DNA from: JAWXCE01 sp033764775 | Lineage (GTDB): Bacteria > Pseudomonadota > Alphaproteobacteria > Rhizobiales > Rhodomicrobiaceae | NCBI GenBank assembly: GCA_033764775.1 | Contig: JANRIQ010000018.1 | Coordinates: forward strand, 124,001 to 188,000 | Reading direction: 5' to 3' | DNA length: 64,000 nucleotides | Shown here: piece by piece, positions 17,083 to 28,190 of the stretch | How positions within the stretch are numbered: the first letter of the stretch is position 1 | How the letters are laid out: each line of letters opens with the position of its first letter | Translations under genes and position numbers: made by a program | Notes under the pieces: generated by a model | What the model was told of the DNA's origin: nothing | The model's input: the letters and a program-made list of their open reading frames with translations, nothing else | Databases searched by the model: none

Positions 17083-17246
17083 GTCCACAGGGGGAACGGC
17101 GCGGCGCGCCCTTTGCGCTCTCCTCGTTCGCCCTCTTCAGCGCAACTTGGCTTTTACTTTTGACTGATAGGCGAATAATGTGTCGCGGTTGTTGGTCGGT
17201 ATCTCGCGCGTTCAGCGCGGCCCGCGGCGTAGCAAAGCGGATGAGA

Positions 17247-17783
17247 ATGTCACATCGCCCTCCCATCGGCGTCTCCGAGTTTCGGCCCTCGGCCATTCCG
17301 TTTCGCGACCGATACAAAGTTTCTCCGCAGTTCATGGCCCTGTTCAACGAGGGCATGGCGCTCGTCGAGGAAACGGCCGACTACCTGGACAGCCAGGGCC
17401 GCATGGAGGCGCGCCAGATGAAGCCGCCTCTGTCGATCGCCTACGCGACCGAGAGCATGCGGCTCACCACCCGCCTCACCCAGCTCGCCTCATGGCTGCT
17501 GCTGCGGCGGGCCGTGGCCCGCGGCGAAATGACCGAGGAGGCGGCGTCGCGCTCGCCCCACCGCGTCGTGCTTGTGCCGGTCGGCCGCTCCACGCAGACC
17601 GTGGGATATGACGAGTTGCCGGAAACACTGAAGCGTCTCGTCGAGGCGAGCCTCAAGCTGCACCAGCGCGTGATGCGGCTTGACCGCATCCTTGCAGCCT
17701 CGGCGGAAGACGACAGCGCCAACGCGAAGTCCCTGAAGGCGCAGATGTCGCGGCTGCGCGTCGCATATCCCGGCGAAGGATAG
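17247..17783 (+). CDS. rcdA: DUF1465 / RcdA-family protease adaptor
   Basis: This 178-residue helical protein matches DUF1465, whose Caulobacter member RcdA is the middle adaptor of the ClpXP hierarchy that degrades CtrA and other cell-cycle regulators. Recognisable parts are FMALFNEGMALVEETADYLD, MKPPLSIAYATESMRLTTRLTQLASWLLLRRAVARGEM and the C-terminal LVEASLKLHQRVMRLDRI. ATG 17247 (MSHRPPIG) is chosen among in-frame starts at 17241, 17247 and further upstream because the earlier residues are not conserved. It is convergent with rpmE, whose stop is 4 bases away. Confidence 0.85.
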   Translation: MSHRPPIGVSEFRPSAIPFRDRYKVSPQFMALFNEGMALVEETADYLDSQGRMEARQMKPPLSIAYATESMRLTTRLTQLASWLLLRRAVARGEMTEEAASRSPHRVVLVPVGRSTQTVGYDELPETLKRLVEASLKLHQRVMRLDRILAASAEDDSANAKSLKAQMSRLRVAYPGEG

Positions 17784-17787
17784 ACCG

Positions 17788-18009
17788 CTACTTTATGAGG
17801 CCTTCGTATTTCTTTTTGAAGCGGCTGAGGCGTCCGCCACGATCCACCAGCTGTTGGTTGCCGCCCGTCCAGGCCGGGTGCGTGTTGGGATCGACGTCCA
17901 GATTGAGCACGGCCCCTTCCTCGCCATAGGTGGAGAACGTCTCGAACTCGGATCCGTTGGTCATCACGACCTTGATTTTGTGATAGCCGGGATGGATGTC
18001 TTTTTTCAT
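17788..18009 (-). CDS. rpmE: 50S ribosomal protein L31
   Basis: The 73-residue L31 has the family sequence MKKDIHPGYHKIKVVMTNG at its start, NTHPAWTGGNQQLVDRGGRLSRFKKKYEG at its end, and DVDPNTHP in the middle. It lacks the zinc-binding cysteines of C+ L31, as usual in alphaproteobacteria. The frame is open further upstream, but the conserved N-terminus fixes the start at 18009. A good promoter lies about 70 bases upstream. Confidence 0.97.
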   Translation of the reverse strand: MKKDIHPGYHKIKVVMTNGSEFETFSTYGEEGAVLNLDVDPNTHPAWTGGNQQLVDRGGRLSRFKKKYEGLIK

Positions 18010-18080
18010 CGTCTCGTCCTTCGCAGGAGCGCCTCTTGCAAAGGCCGCCGCAGGAAATTGAATGTTTGAATGTCGGCGTG

Positions 18081-18109
18081 GTATAGCCCATTCCGAATTG
18101 GGATGACAA
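18081..18109 (-). promoter_or_regulatory. Candidate housekeeping promoter of rpmE
   Basis: On the minus strand TTGTCA (18109-18104) is followed after 17 bases by CTATAC (18086-18081), close to the alphaproteobacterial CTTGAC-N17-CTATAT consensus. Transcription would start near 18074, giving a leader of about 65 bases. Confidence 0.6.
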
Positions 18110-18171
18110 GATCGTTTCACGCGGGGCGGCGCCTGGCGGAAGGAGCGGCGGGAAGCTAAAGGGCGGCGGCA

Positions 18172-19986
<1,815 letters not shown>

Positions 19987-20050
19987 ATTTGCTCAATTGC
20001 GAAAATCGTAATACTTGTCTTCAAGATACGGATTTTTGCGGATACAAACA

Positions 20051-21052
20051 ATGAAAGTCGCGATCGTTATACCCGCTTATAACGCTGAAGCGTGGTTAAC
20101 GGATACTTTAAAAACCGTTGTCGAACAAACCTACGACGCTGTCGATATAATTGTAATTAATGACGGCTCACGCGACCAGACATCGCAAACCGCCGCCAAA
20201 GCTTTAGAAAACTGCCGATTTCCGTATCGCATCCTCGAGCAGTCCAACAAAGGCCTCGGCGCAACCCGCAATGTGGGCTGGCGAGCGACCGACGCGCCAT
20301 GGGTGCAATTTCTGGACGCCGATGACTTCCTGCATCCGCGCAAGCTTGAAATACAAGCGAAAGCGGCGGTAAAGGCTGCGTCCGACATTGCATTCGTGAG
20401 TTCTCCGTGGCGGCAAGTGACGGAGCAGAATGGCGCCCTGCAGCCGCTCGGTCCTATCCGCGAGGCGAGGTTCAGCGCCCGCGCGCCCGCCGAGGTGCTG
20501 GTGCCCAAGAACATTATGCATCCCGGTTCGCCCCTCACGTCGCGCCGCTGGCTGGAGGCGGTTGGCGGGTTCGATGAGTCGCTGCGCGTCGGCGAGGACA
20601 CCGACATTCACGTGCGCATCGCGCTCGCCGGCGGCAAAGTGGCCTACGCCCACAGCGACGAGCCTCTCTACCTCTGGCGGATGCACCCTGGGCCACGCCT
20701 CGGGATCGGCAAGTCGCGCTACAACATCACCGAACTGTGCGACTTGCACATCGGCCTTTTGGAGCAATGCTGTAAGGATGGGCGAATTGCGTCGGCCGGC
20801 CTCACACCGGAGGACACCGACGCGCTTCTCAGCTATTGCAGCACGCTCGGCCGCCTGCTTTTCCGATACGACCGAGCCGCGTTCCGCCGCTATTTCGAGC
20901 GGTTGCGACGGCTATCCCCCGGCTTCATCCCAAAAGACCCGTGGTACCTTCACCGGCTGTCGCAGGTCATCGGATATGAAAACGCGGAAACCATCGCGGG
21001 CGGCGTGCGCCAACTGAAGCGCCTGACGGGGCGGCCCATCGCGGAGTGGTGA
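20051..21052 (+). CDS. Family 2 glycosyltransferase (GT-A fold)
   Basis: This protein has 333 residues. The GT2 N-terminus VAIVIPAYNAEAWLTDTLKTVVEQTYD is followed by VINDGSRDQT, NKGLGATRNVGW and the metal-binding DxD in VQFLDADDFLHP near residue 95. GGFDESLRVGEDTDIHVRIALAGGKV near residue 180 supplies the catalytic acidic residue. No membrane spans are evident, so it is a cytosolic or peripheral enzyme; donor and acceptor are unknown. ATG 20051 is preferred over the GTG/ATG-type start 36 bases upstream. The first 200 bases and the preceding gap are distinctly AT-richer than the surroundings. Confidence 0.9.
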   Translation: MKVAIVIPAYNAEAWLTDTLKTVVEQTYDAVDIIVINDGSRDQTSQTAAKALENCRFPYRILEQSNKGLGATRNVGWRATDAPWVQFLDADDFLHPRKLEIQAKAAVKAASDIAFVSSPWRQVTEQNGALQPLGPIREARFSARAPAEVLVPKNIMHPGSPLTSRRWLEAVGGFDESLRVGEDTDIHVRIALAGGKVAYAHSDEPLYLWRMHPGPRLGIGKSRYNITELCDLHIGLLEQCCKDGRIASAGLTPEDTDALLSYCSTLGRLLFRYDRAAFRRYFERLRRLSPGFIPKDPWYLHRLSQVIGYENAETIAGGVRQLKRLTGRPIAEW

Positions 21053-21119
21053 GGCGTGAAACTGGGAGCCGTGTTGTCCGCCGAGCTTTAATGCGAATTT
21101 CGACGCCTTCGCGACGCAG

Positions 21120-22511
21120 CTAGAGTGACGCGGCGGGCAGCGGCACGCCCGCGGCCGCGAACGCCTCCGCCTGCCGCGCGCGCACGCTCTCCAGGCTGTA
21201 ATCCGCGATGGTCTCGTTGAATACGCGGAATGAGTTGATCTCCGCGCCGAGGTGCAGGAACACGCTGCCAAGGCCAATCGCGGCGCGGTCCATGAACACG
21301 AACTCGCGCGGAATTTTCACCGGCCCCTTGTCCTTCAGCCCCTGATGCACGGCGAAAACCTCTTTGCGGCCGTAGGCGCCGGGCGCGACGCCCTCAGCGA
21401 TGGGGCGCACGCGGTCGTCGAGCAGCGGGCCGTAGATGAAGTTCGCCCAGATGTTCAGCACGTCGATCAGCTCATTCGACAGGCCCTTAAAACCCCAGGT
21501 TTCGTAGGCGTGGACGACGAGCGCCCGATCGCCGCGCTGCAGGCCATGATAAAGGTCTATGACGCCCTGCACGAACTTCGGCTCGAAGGTGCGAATGCAG
21601 CCGTAATCGAGCAGGTTGACGCCAGCCGCGCGGCCCGCGTCGTCCTCGAAGATCGTGTAATTGCCGAGATGCGGGTCGCCGTGGATGACGCCATAATGGC
21701 TGAACGGATACCACCACGCGCGAAACAGCGCGGTCGCGATGGTGTTGCGCTCGTCCAGCGGGCGCTCCTTGTAGTCGAGCAGGCGGCCCCCGTCGAGCCA
21801 CTCCATGGTGAGGAGGCGGCCGGTTGAAAGCTCCGGCAGCACAGCGGGCACGCGGATCGCCGGGTCGCCCGCGAAAATGCCGCCGTAGAGCGCCATGTGC
21901 CGGGCTTCGAGCGCATAATCCAACTCCTCCCGCAGGCGCGCGGCGATCTCGGTCGCGATCTCGGAGGTGTCGAGCGCCGCATCGATGCGCTTATGGATGG
22001 CGAGCACGACCTTGAGCTGATTGAGGTCGGCCTCCACCGCCGACTGCATGTCCGGGTACTGCAGCTTGCAGGCGAGCATGCGGCCGTCCAGGCTCTTCGC
22101 CTTGTGAACCTGCCCGAGCGAGGCGGCGGCTGCGGCCTCCTGCCCGAACTCGGCGAACTTGGCGCGCCAGTCTGGCCCCAGTTCGGCCGCCATGCGCCGC
22201 TTCACGAACGCCCAGCCCATCGGCGGGGCCTGCGCCTGCAGCTGCGAGAGTTCGGCGGCGTATTCCGCCGGCACCGCGTCGGGGATGGTGGAGAGCAGTT
22301 GCGCGAGCTTCATCAGCGGGCCTTTCAGGCCGCCGAGCGCCCGCGCCAGTTCGCCCGCGTTCTTCGCCTGATCGGCGGAGAGGCCGAACACCCGCTGGGA
22401 CGCGATGCGCGCCGCGAGCCCGCCGACGGAGGTTCCCACCTGCGCGTAACGCTTCATCCGCTGCGAAAAGCGGTTGTCTTCGCCGCCCCCCGGCGGTGTC
22501 GTCTGCGCCAT
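21120..22511 (-). CDS. UbiB/ABC1 (ADCK) atypical kinase-like protein
   Basis: The 463-residue protein shows the ABC1 family landmarks. LGGLKGPLMKLAQLLSTIPDAVP contains the family KxGQ-type motif (here KLAQ) near residue 65. The Ala-rich nucleotide loop AAAAASLGQVHKA follows near 130, then the catalytic loop HGDPHLGNYTI near 280 and LLDYGCIR as the DFG equivalent. Members act as ATPases supporting ubiquinone/isoprenoid-lipid metabolism. Because dedicated ubiquinone genes are not adjacent, the general ABC1 name is safer than ubiB. Its ATG overlaps the upstream peptidase stop (TAATG arrangement on the minus strand). Confidence 0.9.
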   Translation of the reverse strand: MAQTTPPGGGEDNRFSQRMKRYAQVGTSVGGLAARIASQRVFGLSADQAKNAGELARALGGLKGPLMKLAQLLSTIPDAVPAEYAAELSQLQAQAPPMGWAFVKRRMAAELGPDWRAKFAEFGQEAAAAASLGQVHKAKSLDGRMLACKLQYPDMQSAVEADLNQLKVVLAIHKRIDAALDTSEIATEIAARLREELDYALEARHMALYGGIFAGDPAIRVPAVLPELSTGRLLTMEWLDGGRLLDYKERPLDERNTIATALFRAWWYPFSHYGVIHGDPHLGNYTIFEDDAGRAAGVNLLDYGCIRTFEPKFVQGVIDLYHGLQRGDRALVVHAYETWGFKGLSNELIDVLNIWANFIYGPLLDDRVRPIAEGVAPGAYGRKEVFAVHQGLKDKGPVKIPREFVFMDRAAIGLGSVFLHLGAEINSFRVFNETIADYSLESVRARQAEAFAAAGVPLPAASL

Positions 22512-24355
22512 TACGCGTCCATGCCTTCCAGTTCGGCGATCAGGCCCTCGATCACGTCGAGGCCGAGCGTCCAGAAGTTCGGGTCGGTGGCGTCCAGGCC
22601 GAACGGCGCGAGCAACTCTTTGTGGTGCTTCGAGCCGCCCGCCCGCAGCATGTCGAGATAGCGCTGCTGGAAGCCGTCGGGCGTGCGCTCATAAACGGCG
22701 TAGAGCGAGTTCACAAGACAATCCCCGAACGCGTAAGCGTAGACATAGAACGGCGAATGGATGAAGTGCGGGATGTAGACCCAGAAATTTTCATATCCCT
22801 CGTTGAGCTTAACTGACGGCCCCAGGCTTTCGCCCTGCACGTCCAGCCAGATTTCGCCGAGGCGCTGCGCGGTTAGTTCGCCCTGTCGGCGCTCCACATG
22901 CACGCGGCGCTCGAACTCGTAGAAGGCGATCTGCCGCACGACGGTGTTGATCTTGTCCTCAACCTTTTGGGCAAGCAGCGCCTTCTTCTCGCGCGGATCG
23001 GTCGTCTTTTTCAGCAGCGCCTTGAAGGTGAGCATCTCGCCAAACACGCTCGCCGTCTCAGCGAGCGTCAGCGGGGTGTAGGCCATGAGCGGGCCTTGCG
23101 CGTTGGCGAGCACCTGATGCACCCCGTGGCCAAGCTCATGCGCGAGCGTCATCACGTCGCGCGGCTTGCCCTGGTAGTTCATCATCACATATGGGTGGGC
23201 GGACGGCACGGTCGGATGGGCGAACGCGCCGGGCGCCTTGCCGTCGCGCACGGGCCCGTCGATCCAGCGCTTGTCGAAGAAGTTGGCGGCGATCCCCGCG
23301 ATGTCGGGCGAGAAGCCGTTGAAGGCGTCGAGCACCGTGCGGCGCGCTTCATCCCATGGCACCACGGCGGATGGTTCGGCGGTGATGGGCGCGTTGCGAT
23401 CCCAGAAATTCATGGCGTCCATGCCGAGCCAGCGGGATTTCAGCGCATAATACCGGTGCGACAGCCGGCCGTAGCGAGCCTTGACGGCGGCGACGAGCGC
23501 ATCGACCACCTCCGGCTCCACCCGGTTGGAGAGGTGACGCGCGGCGGCCACGTCGGAGAAGCCGCGCCAGCGGTCCGAGATCTCCTTGTCCTTGGCGAGC
23601 GTGTTGGTGATGAGGGTGAACAGCCGGTTGTTTTCGCGGAACACCTTGGAGAGCGCGGCGGCGGCGGCGGCGCGTCGTTCGGGGTTGTTGTCCGTCAGGC
23701 GGTTTAAGGTGGGTTCGAGCGGCAGGCCCTCGCCGTCCACCTCAAAGCGCAGCGCCGTGATCGTCTCGCTGAAGAGGCGGCCCCAGGCGGCATGGCTGGT
23801 GATGCTCTTTTCCTGGAAGAGCTTTTCCAGGTCGTCGGACAGCTCGTACGGCTTTTCGAGCCGCAAATCGGCGATCCAAGGGCGGTAGCGGCCCAGGTCG
23901 CTCGATGCGAGCGCGGCCTCGATGGCCGTATCGTCCAGCCGGTTCAGCTCCAGCGTGAAGAACAGAAGCTGCACGCCGATGTCGGTTAACCGCTGCTGCA
24001 CGTCGCCGAAAAACTTGGCCCGCGCTGCGTCGGCGGTGTCGGTGACGTAATGCAGATAGGCGTACGAGCCGATGCGCCCAAGCCGGTCTTGCATCGCCTC
24101 GAACGCTTGGACGGGGGTGAGGAGGCCCTGGCCGCCCTCGCTTGCGAGGATGCCGGCCAGCTTGCCTTGATAGCGCGCGGCGAAGGCGTGCGCGTCATCG
24201 GCGGCGGCGGCCATGTCGCGAGTGAAGTCCGGGCTGTCGGGCGCTCTGTAAAGGTCGCTCAAGTCCCACGCGGGCATCGGGCCGAGCGGCGGCGGCGCGT
24301 TCGGGGCGAACGCCTCGGCGGATTGCCCGGACTGCGCGATCCATGCTGCGACCAT
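22511..24355 (-). CDS. pepF: M3-family oligoendopeptidase, PepF type
   Basis: This 614-residue cytosolic zinc metallopeptidase cleaves oligopeptides of about 7-17 residues. The zinc motif LAHELGHGVHQ (HExxH) lies near residue 400 with the third ligand Glu in LAETASVFGEML about 25 residues later. PWDEARRTVLDAFNGF and the C-terminal YAYAFGDCLVNSLYAVYE are typical PepF/M3B segments. The length matches the family. It probably forms a two-gene transcript with the ABC1-type gene, whose start overlaps its stop. Confidence 0.94.
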   Translation of the reverse strand: MVAAWIAQSGQSAEAFAPNAPPPLGPMPAWDLSDLYRAPDSPDFTRDMAAAADDAHAFAARYQGKLAGILASEGGQGLLTPVQAFEAMQDRLGRIGSYAYLHYVTDTADAARAKFFGDVQQRLTDIGVQLLFFTLELNRLDDTAIEAALASSDLGRYRPWIADLRLEKPYELSDDLEKLFQEKSITSHAAWGRLFSETITALRFEVDGEGLPLEPTLNRLTDNNPERRAAAAAALSKVFRENNRLFTLITNTLAKDKEISDRWRGFSDVAAARHLSNRVEPEVVDALVAAVKARYGRLSHRYYALKSRWLGMDAMNFWDRNAPITAEPSAVVPWDEARRTVLDAFNGFSPDIAGIAANFFDKRWIDGPVRDGKAPGAFAHPTVPSAHPYVMMNYQGKPRDVMTLAHELGHGVHQVLANAQGPLMAYTPLTLAETASVFGEMLTFKALLKKTTDPREKKALLAQKVEDKINTVVRQIAFYEFERRVHVERRQGELTAQRLGEIWLDVQGESLGPSVKLNEGYENFWVYIPHFIHSPFYVYAYAFGDCLVNSLYAVYERTPDGFQQRYLDMLRAGGSKHHKELLAPFGLDATDPNFWTLGLDVIEGLIAELEGMDA

Positions 24356-24446
24356 GCGATTGATCCTCTTGGGTGGCGGGCGGACGCATCCGCCTCAGTT
24401 CATACGCGGGCGGCGGGCGCCCAGTTTGCCGGGCTGACGTCGCGGC

Positions 24447-27020
24447 CTATTCGCTCGCCATGCGGCGGCGCTGATTCCACCACACGAAGCCGAGCAGCAT
24501 CAGCGCCGGGATGTGAAACAGATACGCCGGCGGCCGGTCGGAGGGCACGAGCACGGCCGAGATCGTCTGGCCGGCCTCCAGCTTCACCCGCGCGGCGTAG
24601 GAGCCGAACCGCACATTGGTGATTTGATAGCTTCCCCCTTGCGGCGCAAGGCCGACGCCGGTCGCGTTCAGACGGGCCAGCGCGTCGCCCTCCGCGTCAA
24701 GCGGCAGGCTGACGGTCTTTTTCACCTCGTCGCCCTCTAGCGAATAGCCCTCGACCTGAAGCACAAGCCGCTCGCCCTTGGGCAGGCGGTTCACGATCTC
24801 CTCAAGCCGCGAAGACGGCTCGACCTGCGACGGCGGGATGATCTTGTCCATCCAGAAGCTCGGGCGGAATAAGGTGAAGCACACGAGCGCCAGGATCGCC
24901 GTCTCCCACCAAAAGCTCCGCGTTCGGAAATAGCCCATGGTGACGGAAGCGAAGATCAAGCTCGCCAGCGTGGCGGAGACAATGACGATCAGCGCGTGCG
25001 CCCAGTCGTTGACGCCGATCAACAGGATTTCCGGGTTGAAGATGAACACGAAAGGCAGGATCGCCGTGCGCATGCTGTAGATGGTCGCCTGCCAGCCGGT
25101 GGCGTTGGCGTCTTCCCCCGAGATTGCGGAGGCTGCGTAGCTGGCGAGGCCCACGGGCGGCGTCACGTCCGCCATGATGCCGAAGTAGAACACGAAAAGG
25201 TGCACGGCGATGAGCGGGATGGCGAGGCCCGACTGCGCGCCAAGCTCGACAATCACCGGCGCCATGAGCGTCGCGACCAGGATGTAATTCGCCGTGGTCG
25301 GGATGCCGGCGCCGAGGATCAGGCAGATGACGGCGGTCAGCATCAGCATGACGATAACGTTGCCCGCCGAGATGTATTCGACGAGATCGGTCATCATCAG
25401 GCCCATGCCGGTCAGCGTGATGGTGCCGACGATGATGCCCGCCGTCGCCGTCGCGATCGCGATGCCGATCATGTTGCGGGCGCCGAGCTGAAGGCCGTCG
25501 ATGAACTCGCGCACGCCGAGCCAAGCCCCCTCGCCCACGCTCGATCCGCGAAAGAGCGCATAAAGCGGACGCTGCGTCACGAGGATCGCGATGATGGATA
25601 CCGTCGCCCAGAAGGCCGAGAGGCCCGGCGACATTTCCTCCACCATCAGACACCACAACAGCACGGTGATGGGCATGACGAAATGAAGGCCCGTGCGGGC
25701 GACGGCCCAGGTCTCGGGCAGATGCACGTCGGAGCCATAGCCGAGATCGGGCGGCAGATCGTCGTGTTTCGCCGAATACCAGACGAGGAACACGTACAGC
25801 GCGACGCCTGCGATGAGGAGCGGCAGGCCGGCGTCAGCGCCGAACGCGCCCTGGATGCCCGTGACCACATAATAAAGCGCGCAGAACGCCGCGATGGTGC
25901 CGCTCCAGCCGATGGCCGACCATAGGAGCCGCTCCTTGAACGGACGCTCCGTGGCGCGAAACAGCGGTTTGGAGCCGATCTTCAGCGCCTCCAGATGCAC
26001 GATGTAGAGGAGGGCGGCGTAGGAGATAATGGCAGGGAGAGCCGCATGTTTTACGATTTCCGAATACGGGATGCCGACATATTCGACCATCAGGAAGGCT
26101 GCCGCGCCCATCACGGGGGGCATGATCTGCCCGTTGATCGATGAGGCCGCCTCGATGGCGCCGGCCTTTACGCCGGAAAGGCCCGTGCGCTTCATGAGCG
26201 GGATGGTGAAAATGCCGCCCGAGACCACGTTCGACACCGACGAGCCCGAGACCATGCCGTTCAGCGCCGAGGAGACGACAGCCACCTTAGCCGGGCCGCC
26301 GCGCAAGTGCCCAAGCAGCGCGATGGACATCTGCATCATGTAGTTGCCGCCGCCCGCCTTATCGAGCAGCGCGCCGAACAGCACGAACAGGAAGATGAAG
26401 CTGGTCGAGACCCCGAGCGCGACGCCGTAAACGCCTTCCGTCGTAATCCATTGATGCTGCAGGAACTTGTTGAGCGAGGCGCCCTTATGCTGGATCACAT
26501 CGGGCATGAATGGCCCGAGAAACGTGAATGCGATAAAGCCGGCGCACACAAACACCATCGCAAGTTCGGAGGTGCGCCGCGTCGCCTCGATGAGGAGGAG
26601 GATGCCAGCCCCCGCGACGACGAGATCGAGCGTGGTCGGTGTGCCCGGACGGGTCGCGAGTTCGCGGTAGAAAATATACACATACGCCCCGGCGAATGCG
26701 CCGAGAAGCGCCAGAACCCAATCTGCGACGGGCACATAAGACCGCGGCGAGGATTTGAACGCCGGAAACGACAAGAACGCGAGGAACAGCGCGAACGCCA
26801 AATGCACCGCGCGCGCCTGAGTGTCGTTCAGCACCATGACGCCGGTTTCAAAGGGCAGCGGCGAGGCGTACCACAGCTGGAACAGCGACCACGCGATGCA
26901 CGCGCCCGCGATGACGGCGCCGGTCGCGCCCGTCGCCTTGCGGCCGCCCAGATCCGTCTCCTGCACGAGGCGGTCGAGTTCCTCCTGCGATGCGGCGGAT
27001 TTCGGTAGAGCGTCGGCCAT
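24447..27020 (-). CDS. TRAP transporter fused 4TM-12TM permease with C-terminal DUF3394 region (TAXI type)
   Basis: This 857-residue polytopic inner-membrane protein joins the small (DctQ-like) and large (DctM-like) TRAP subunits, as is usual in TAXI-TRAP systems. DctM-type segments include ALNGMVSGSSVSNVVSGGIFTIPLMKR and SSINGQIMPPVMGAAAFLM. The second half contains GAGIPTTANYILVA and ADVTPPVGLASYAASAISG. After about 680 residues there is a hydrophilic DUF3394-like domain (EEIVNRLPKGERLVLQVEGY) and a last membrane span near the C-terminus. ATG 27020, with AGGA 8 bases upstream, is used rather than GTG 27038. It follows the TAXI binding-protein gene after a terminator-like hairpin. Confidence 0.92.
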   Translation of the reverse strand: MADALPKSAASQEELDRLVQETDLGGRKATGATGAVIAGACIAWSLFQLWYASPLPFETGVMVLNDTQARAVHLAFALFLAFLSFPAFKSSPRSYVPVADWVLALLGAFAGAYVYIFYRELATRPGTPTTLDLVVAGAGILLLIEATRRTSELAMVFVCAGFIAFTFLGPFMPDVIQHKGASLNKFLQHQWITTEGVYGVALGVSTSFIFLFVLFGALLDKAGGGNYMMQMSIALLGHLRGGPAKVAVVSSALNGMVSGSSVSNVVSGGIFTIPLMKRTGLSGVKAGAIEAASSINGQIMPPVMGAAAFLMVEYVGIPYSEIVKHAALPAIISYAALLYIVHLEALKIGSKPLFRATERPFKERLLWSAIGWSGTIAAFCALYYVVTGIQGAFGADAGLPLLIAGVALYVFLVWYSAKHDDLPPDLGYGSDVHLPETWAVARTGLHFVMPITVLLWCLMVEEMSPGLSAFWATVSIIAILVTQRPLYALFRGSSVGEGAWLGVREFIDGLQLGARNMIGIAIATATAGIIVGTITLTGMGLMMTDLVEYISAGNVIVMLMLTAVICLILGAGIPTTANYILVATLMAPVIVELGAQSGLAIPLIAVHLFVFYFGIMADVTPPVGLASYAASAISGEDANATGWQATIYSMRTAILPFVFIFNPEILLIGVNDWAHALIVIVSATLASLIFASVTMGYFRTRSFWWETAILALVCFTLFRPSFWMDKIIPPSQVEPSSRLEEIVNRLPKGERLVLQVEGYSLEGDEVKKTVSLPLDAEGDALARLNATGVGLAPQGGSYQITNVRFGSYAARVKLEAGQTISAVLVPSDRPPAYLFHIPALMLLGFVWWNQRRRMASE

Positions 27021-27043
27021 TCTGTCGTCCTGTGGCACCGTCG

Positions 27044-27083
27044 GACAAAATAAAAGGGCCCGGAGGTTTCCCGCCCGGGCCTC
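27044..27083 (-). terminator. Intercistronic terminator/attenuator between TAXI binding-protein and permease genes
   Basis: On the minus strand GGCCCGG (27081-27075) pairs with CCGGGCC (27063-27057) and is followed by CTTTTATTTT (27055-27046). Readthrough into the permease would give the usual excess of binding protein over permease. Confidence 0.8.
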
Positions 27084-27098
27084 AAGGATATACCGATT

Positions 27099-28082
27099 TT
27101 AGCTGATCCAGCCTTTTTCTTTGTAATATTTCGCGGCGCCCGGATGCAGCGGCGCGGACAGGCCGTCCTTCACCATCTTCGCCGGGTCGAGGTTCGAAAA
27201 GGCGGGATGCAGCTTCTTGAACTCGTCGAAATTCTCGAACACCGATTTCACGATCTGATAGACCACGTCGTCCGGAACCTTGGCCGAGGTGACGAAGGTT
27301 GCGAGCACGCCGTAGGTCTCGGTTGGGTTCGGGTTGTTCTTGTACATGCCGCCCGGGATGGTCGCCTTGGCGTAGTACGGGAATTTCTCGACCAGGCTTT
27401 TCGCGGCGGCGTTGGTGATCGGCACGAGCTGCGCCGCGCAGGATGTCGTCGGGTCCTGAATGTTCGCCGCCGGGTGGCCGACGCCGTAGAAGAACCCGTC
27501 GATCTTGTTGTCGCACAAAGCAGGGCCGTGCTCGTCGGCCTTCAGCTCTGAGGCCAGGGAGAAGTCGGCGAGCGTCCAGCCCATCTCCTTGATCAGCTCC
27601 TCAAGCGAGGCGCGCGTGCCCGAGCCAGGGTTGCCGACGTTGAAGCGCTTGCCCTTGAAGTCCTCGAACTTGGTGATGCCGGCTTCCTTGCGGGCGAGCA
27701 CGGTGAAGGGTTCGGGATGGATGGAGAACACCGAGCGCAGGTCCGCATGGGCGCCGCCGTCTTTGAAGGCGCCGAGGCCCTTCAAGGCGTTGAACTGCAC
27801 GTCCGACTGCGACATGCCGAAATCGAGTTCGCCGGATTTAATGGTGTTGACGTTATAGGCTGAGCCGCCGGTCGACTCGACCGAGCAGCGGATGCCGTGG
27901 GTTTTGCGGTCTTTGTTCACCAGCCGGCAAATGGCGCCGCCCGCCGCGTAGTAAACGCCCGTGACGCCGCCGGTGCCGACGGTGACGAATTTTTGCTGTT
28001 GCGCGTACGCGGGCGCGGCGAAGCCGATGGCGGCAAGCGCGGCGGCCGACGCCGCAAGGCGCAGGAAGTAAGCCGTTTGCAT
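27099..28082 (-). CDS. TAXI-family TRAP transporter solute-binding protein
   Basis: This 327-residue periplasmic protein has a signal peptide (MQTAYFLRLAASAAALAAIGFAAPAYA, cleavage after AYA near residue 27). The family signature follows: FVTVGTGGVTGVYYAAGGAICRLVNK near residues 33-58, then STGGSAYNVNTIKSGELDFGMSQSD. Later segments KGKRFNVGNPGSGTRASLEELI and DNKIDGFFYGVGHPAANIQD bind the ligand carboxylate in related proteins. Ligands reported for the family include glutamate and C4-dicarboxylates; the one here is unknown. It is the first gene of the TRAP operon, with its own candidate promoter. Confidence 0.93.
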   Translation of the reverse strand: MQTAYFLRLAASAAALAAIGFAAPAYAQQQKFVTVGTGGVTGVYYAAGGAICRLVNKDRKTHGIRCSVESTGGSAYNVNTIKSGELDFGMSQSDVQFNALKGLGAFKDGGAHADLRSVFSIHPEPFTVLARKEAGITKFEDFKGKRFNVGNPGSGTRASLEELIKEMGWTLADFSLASELKADEHGPALCDNKIDGFFYGVGHPAANIQDPTTSCAAQLVPITNAAAKSLVEKFPYYAKATIPGGMYKNNPNPTETYGVLATFVTSAKVPDDVVYQIVKSVFENFDEFKKLHPAFSNLDPAKMVKDGLSAPLHPGAAKYYKEKGWIS

Positions 28083-28160
28083 GTCTGGAGGACTCCCATG
28101 TCAGGCGATGAGGAAACAACAGTCCAGAGGGCGGGCGTTGCGGCCCGACAATGCATCGGT

Positions 28161-28190
28161 AGCATACAGTTTAGCTTTCGTTAAGATCAA
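28161..28190 (-). promoter_or_regulatory. Candidate promoter of the TAXI-TRAP operon
   Basis: On the minus strand TTGATC (28190-28185) is separated by 18 bases from TATGCT (28166-28161), fitting a TATNNT -10. The 315-bp gap between the divergent TRAP and ABC operons (28083-28397) otherwise shows no gene; its right half should hold the promoter of the ABC importer, which I could not pin down. Confidence 0.45.
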
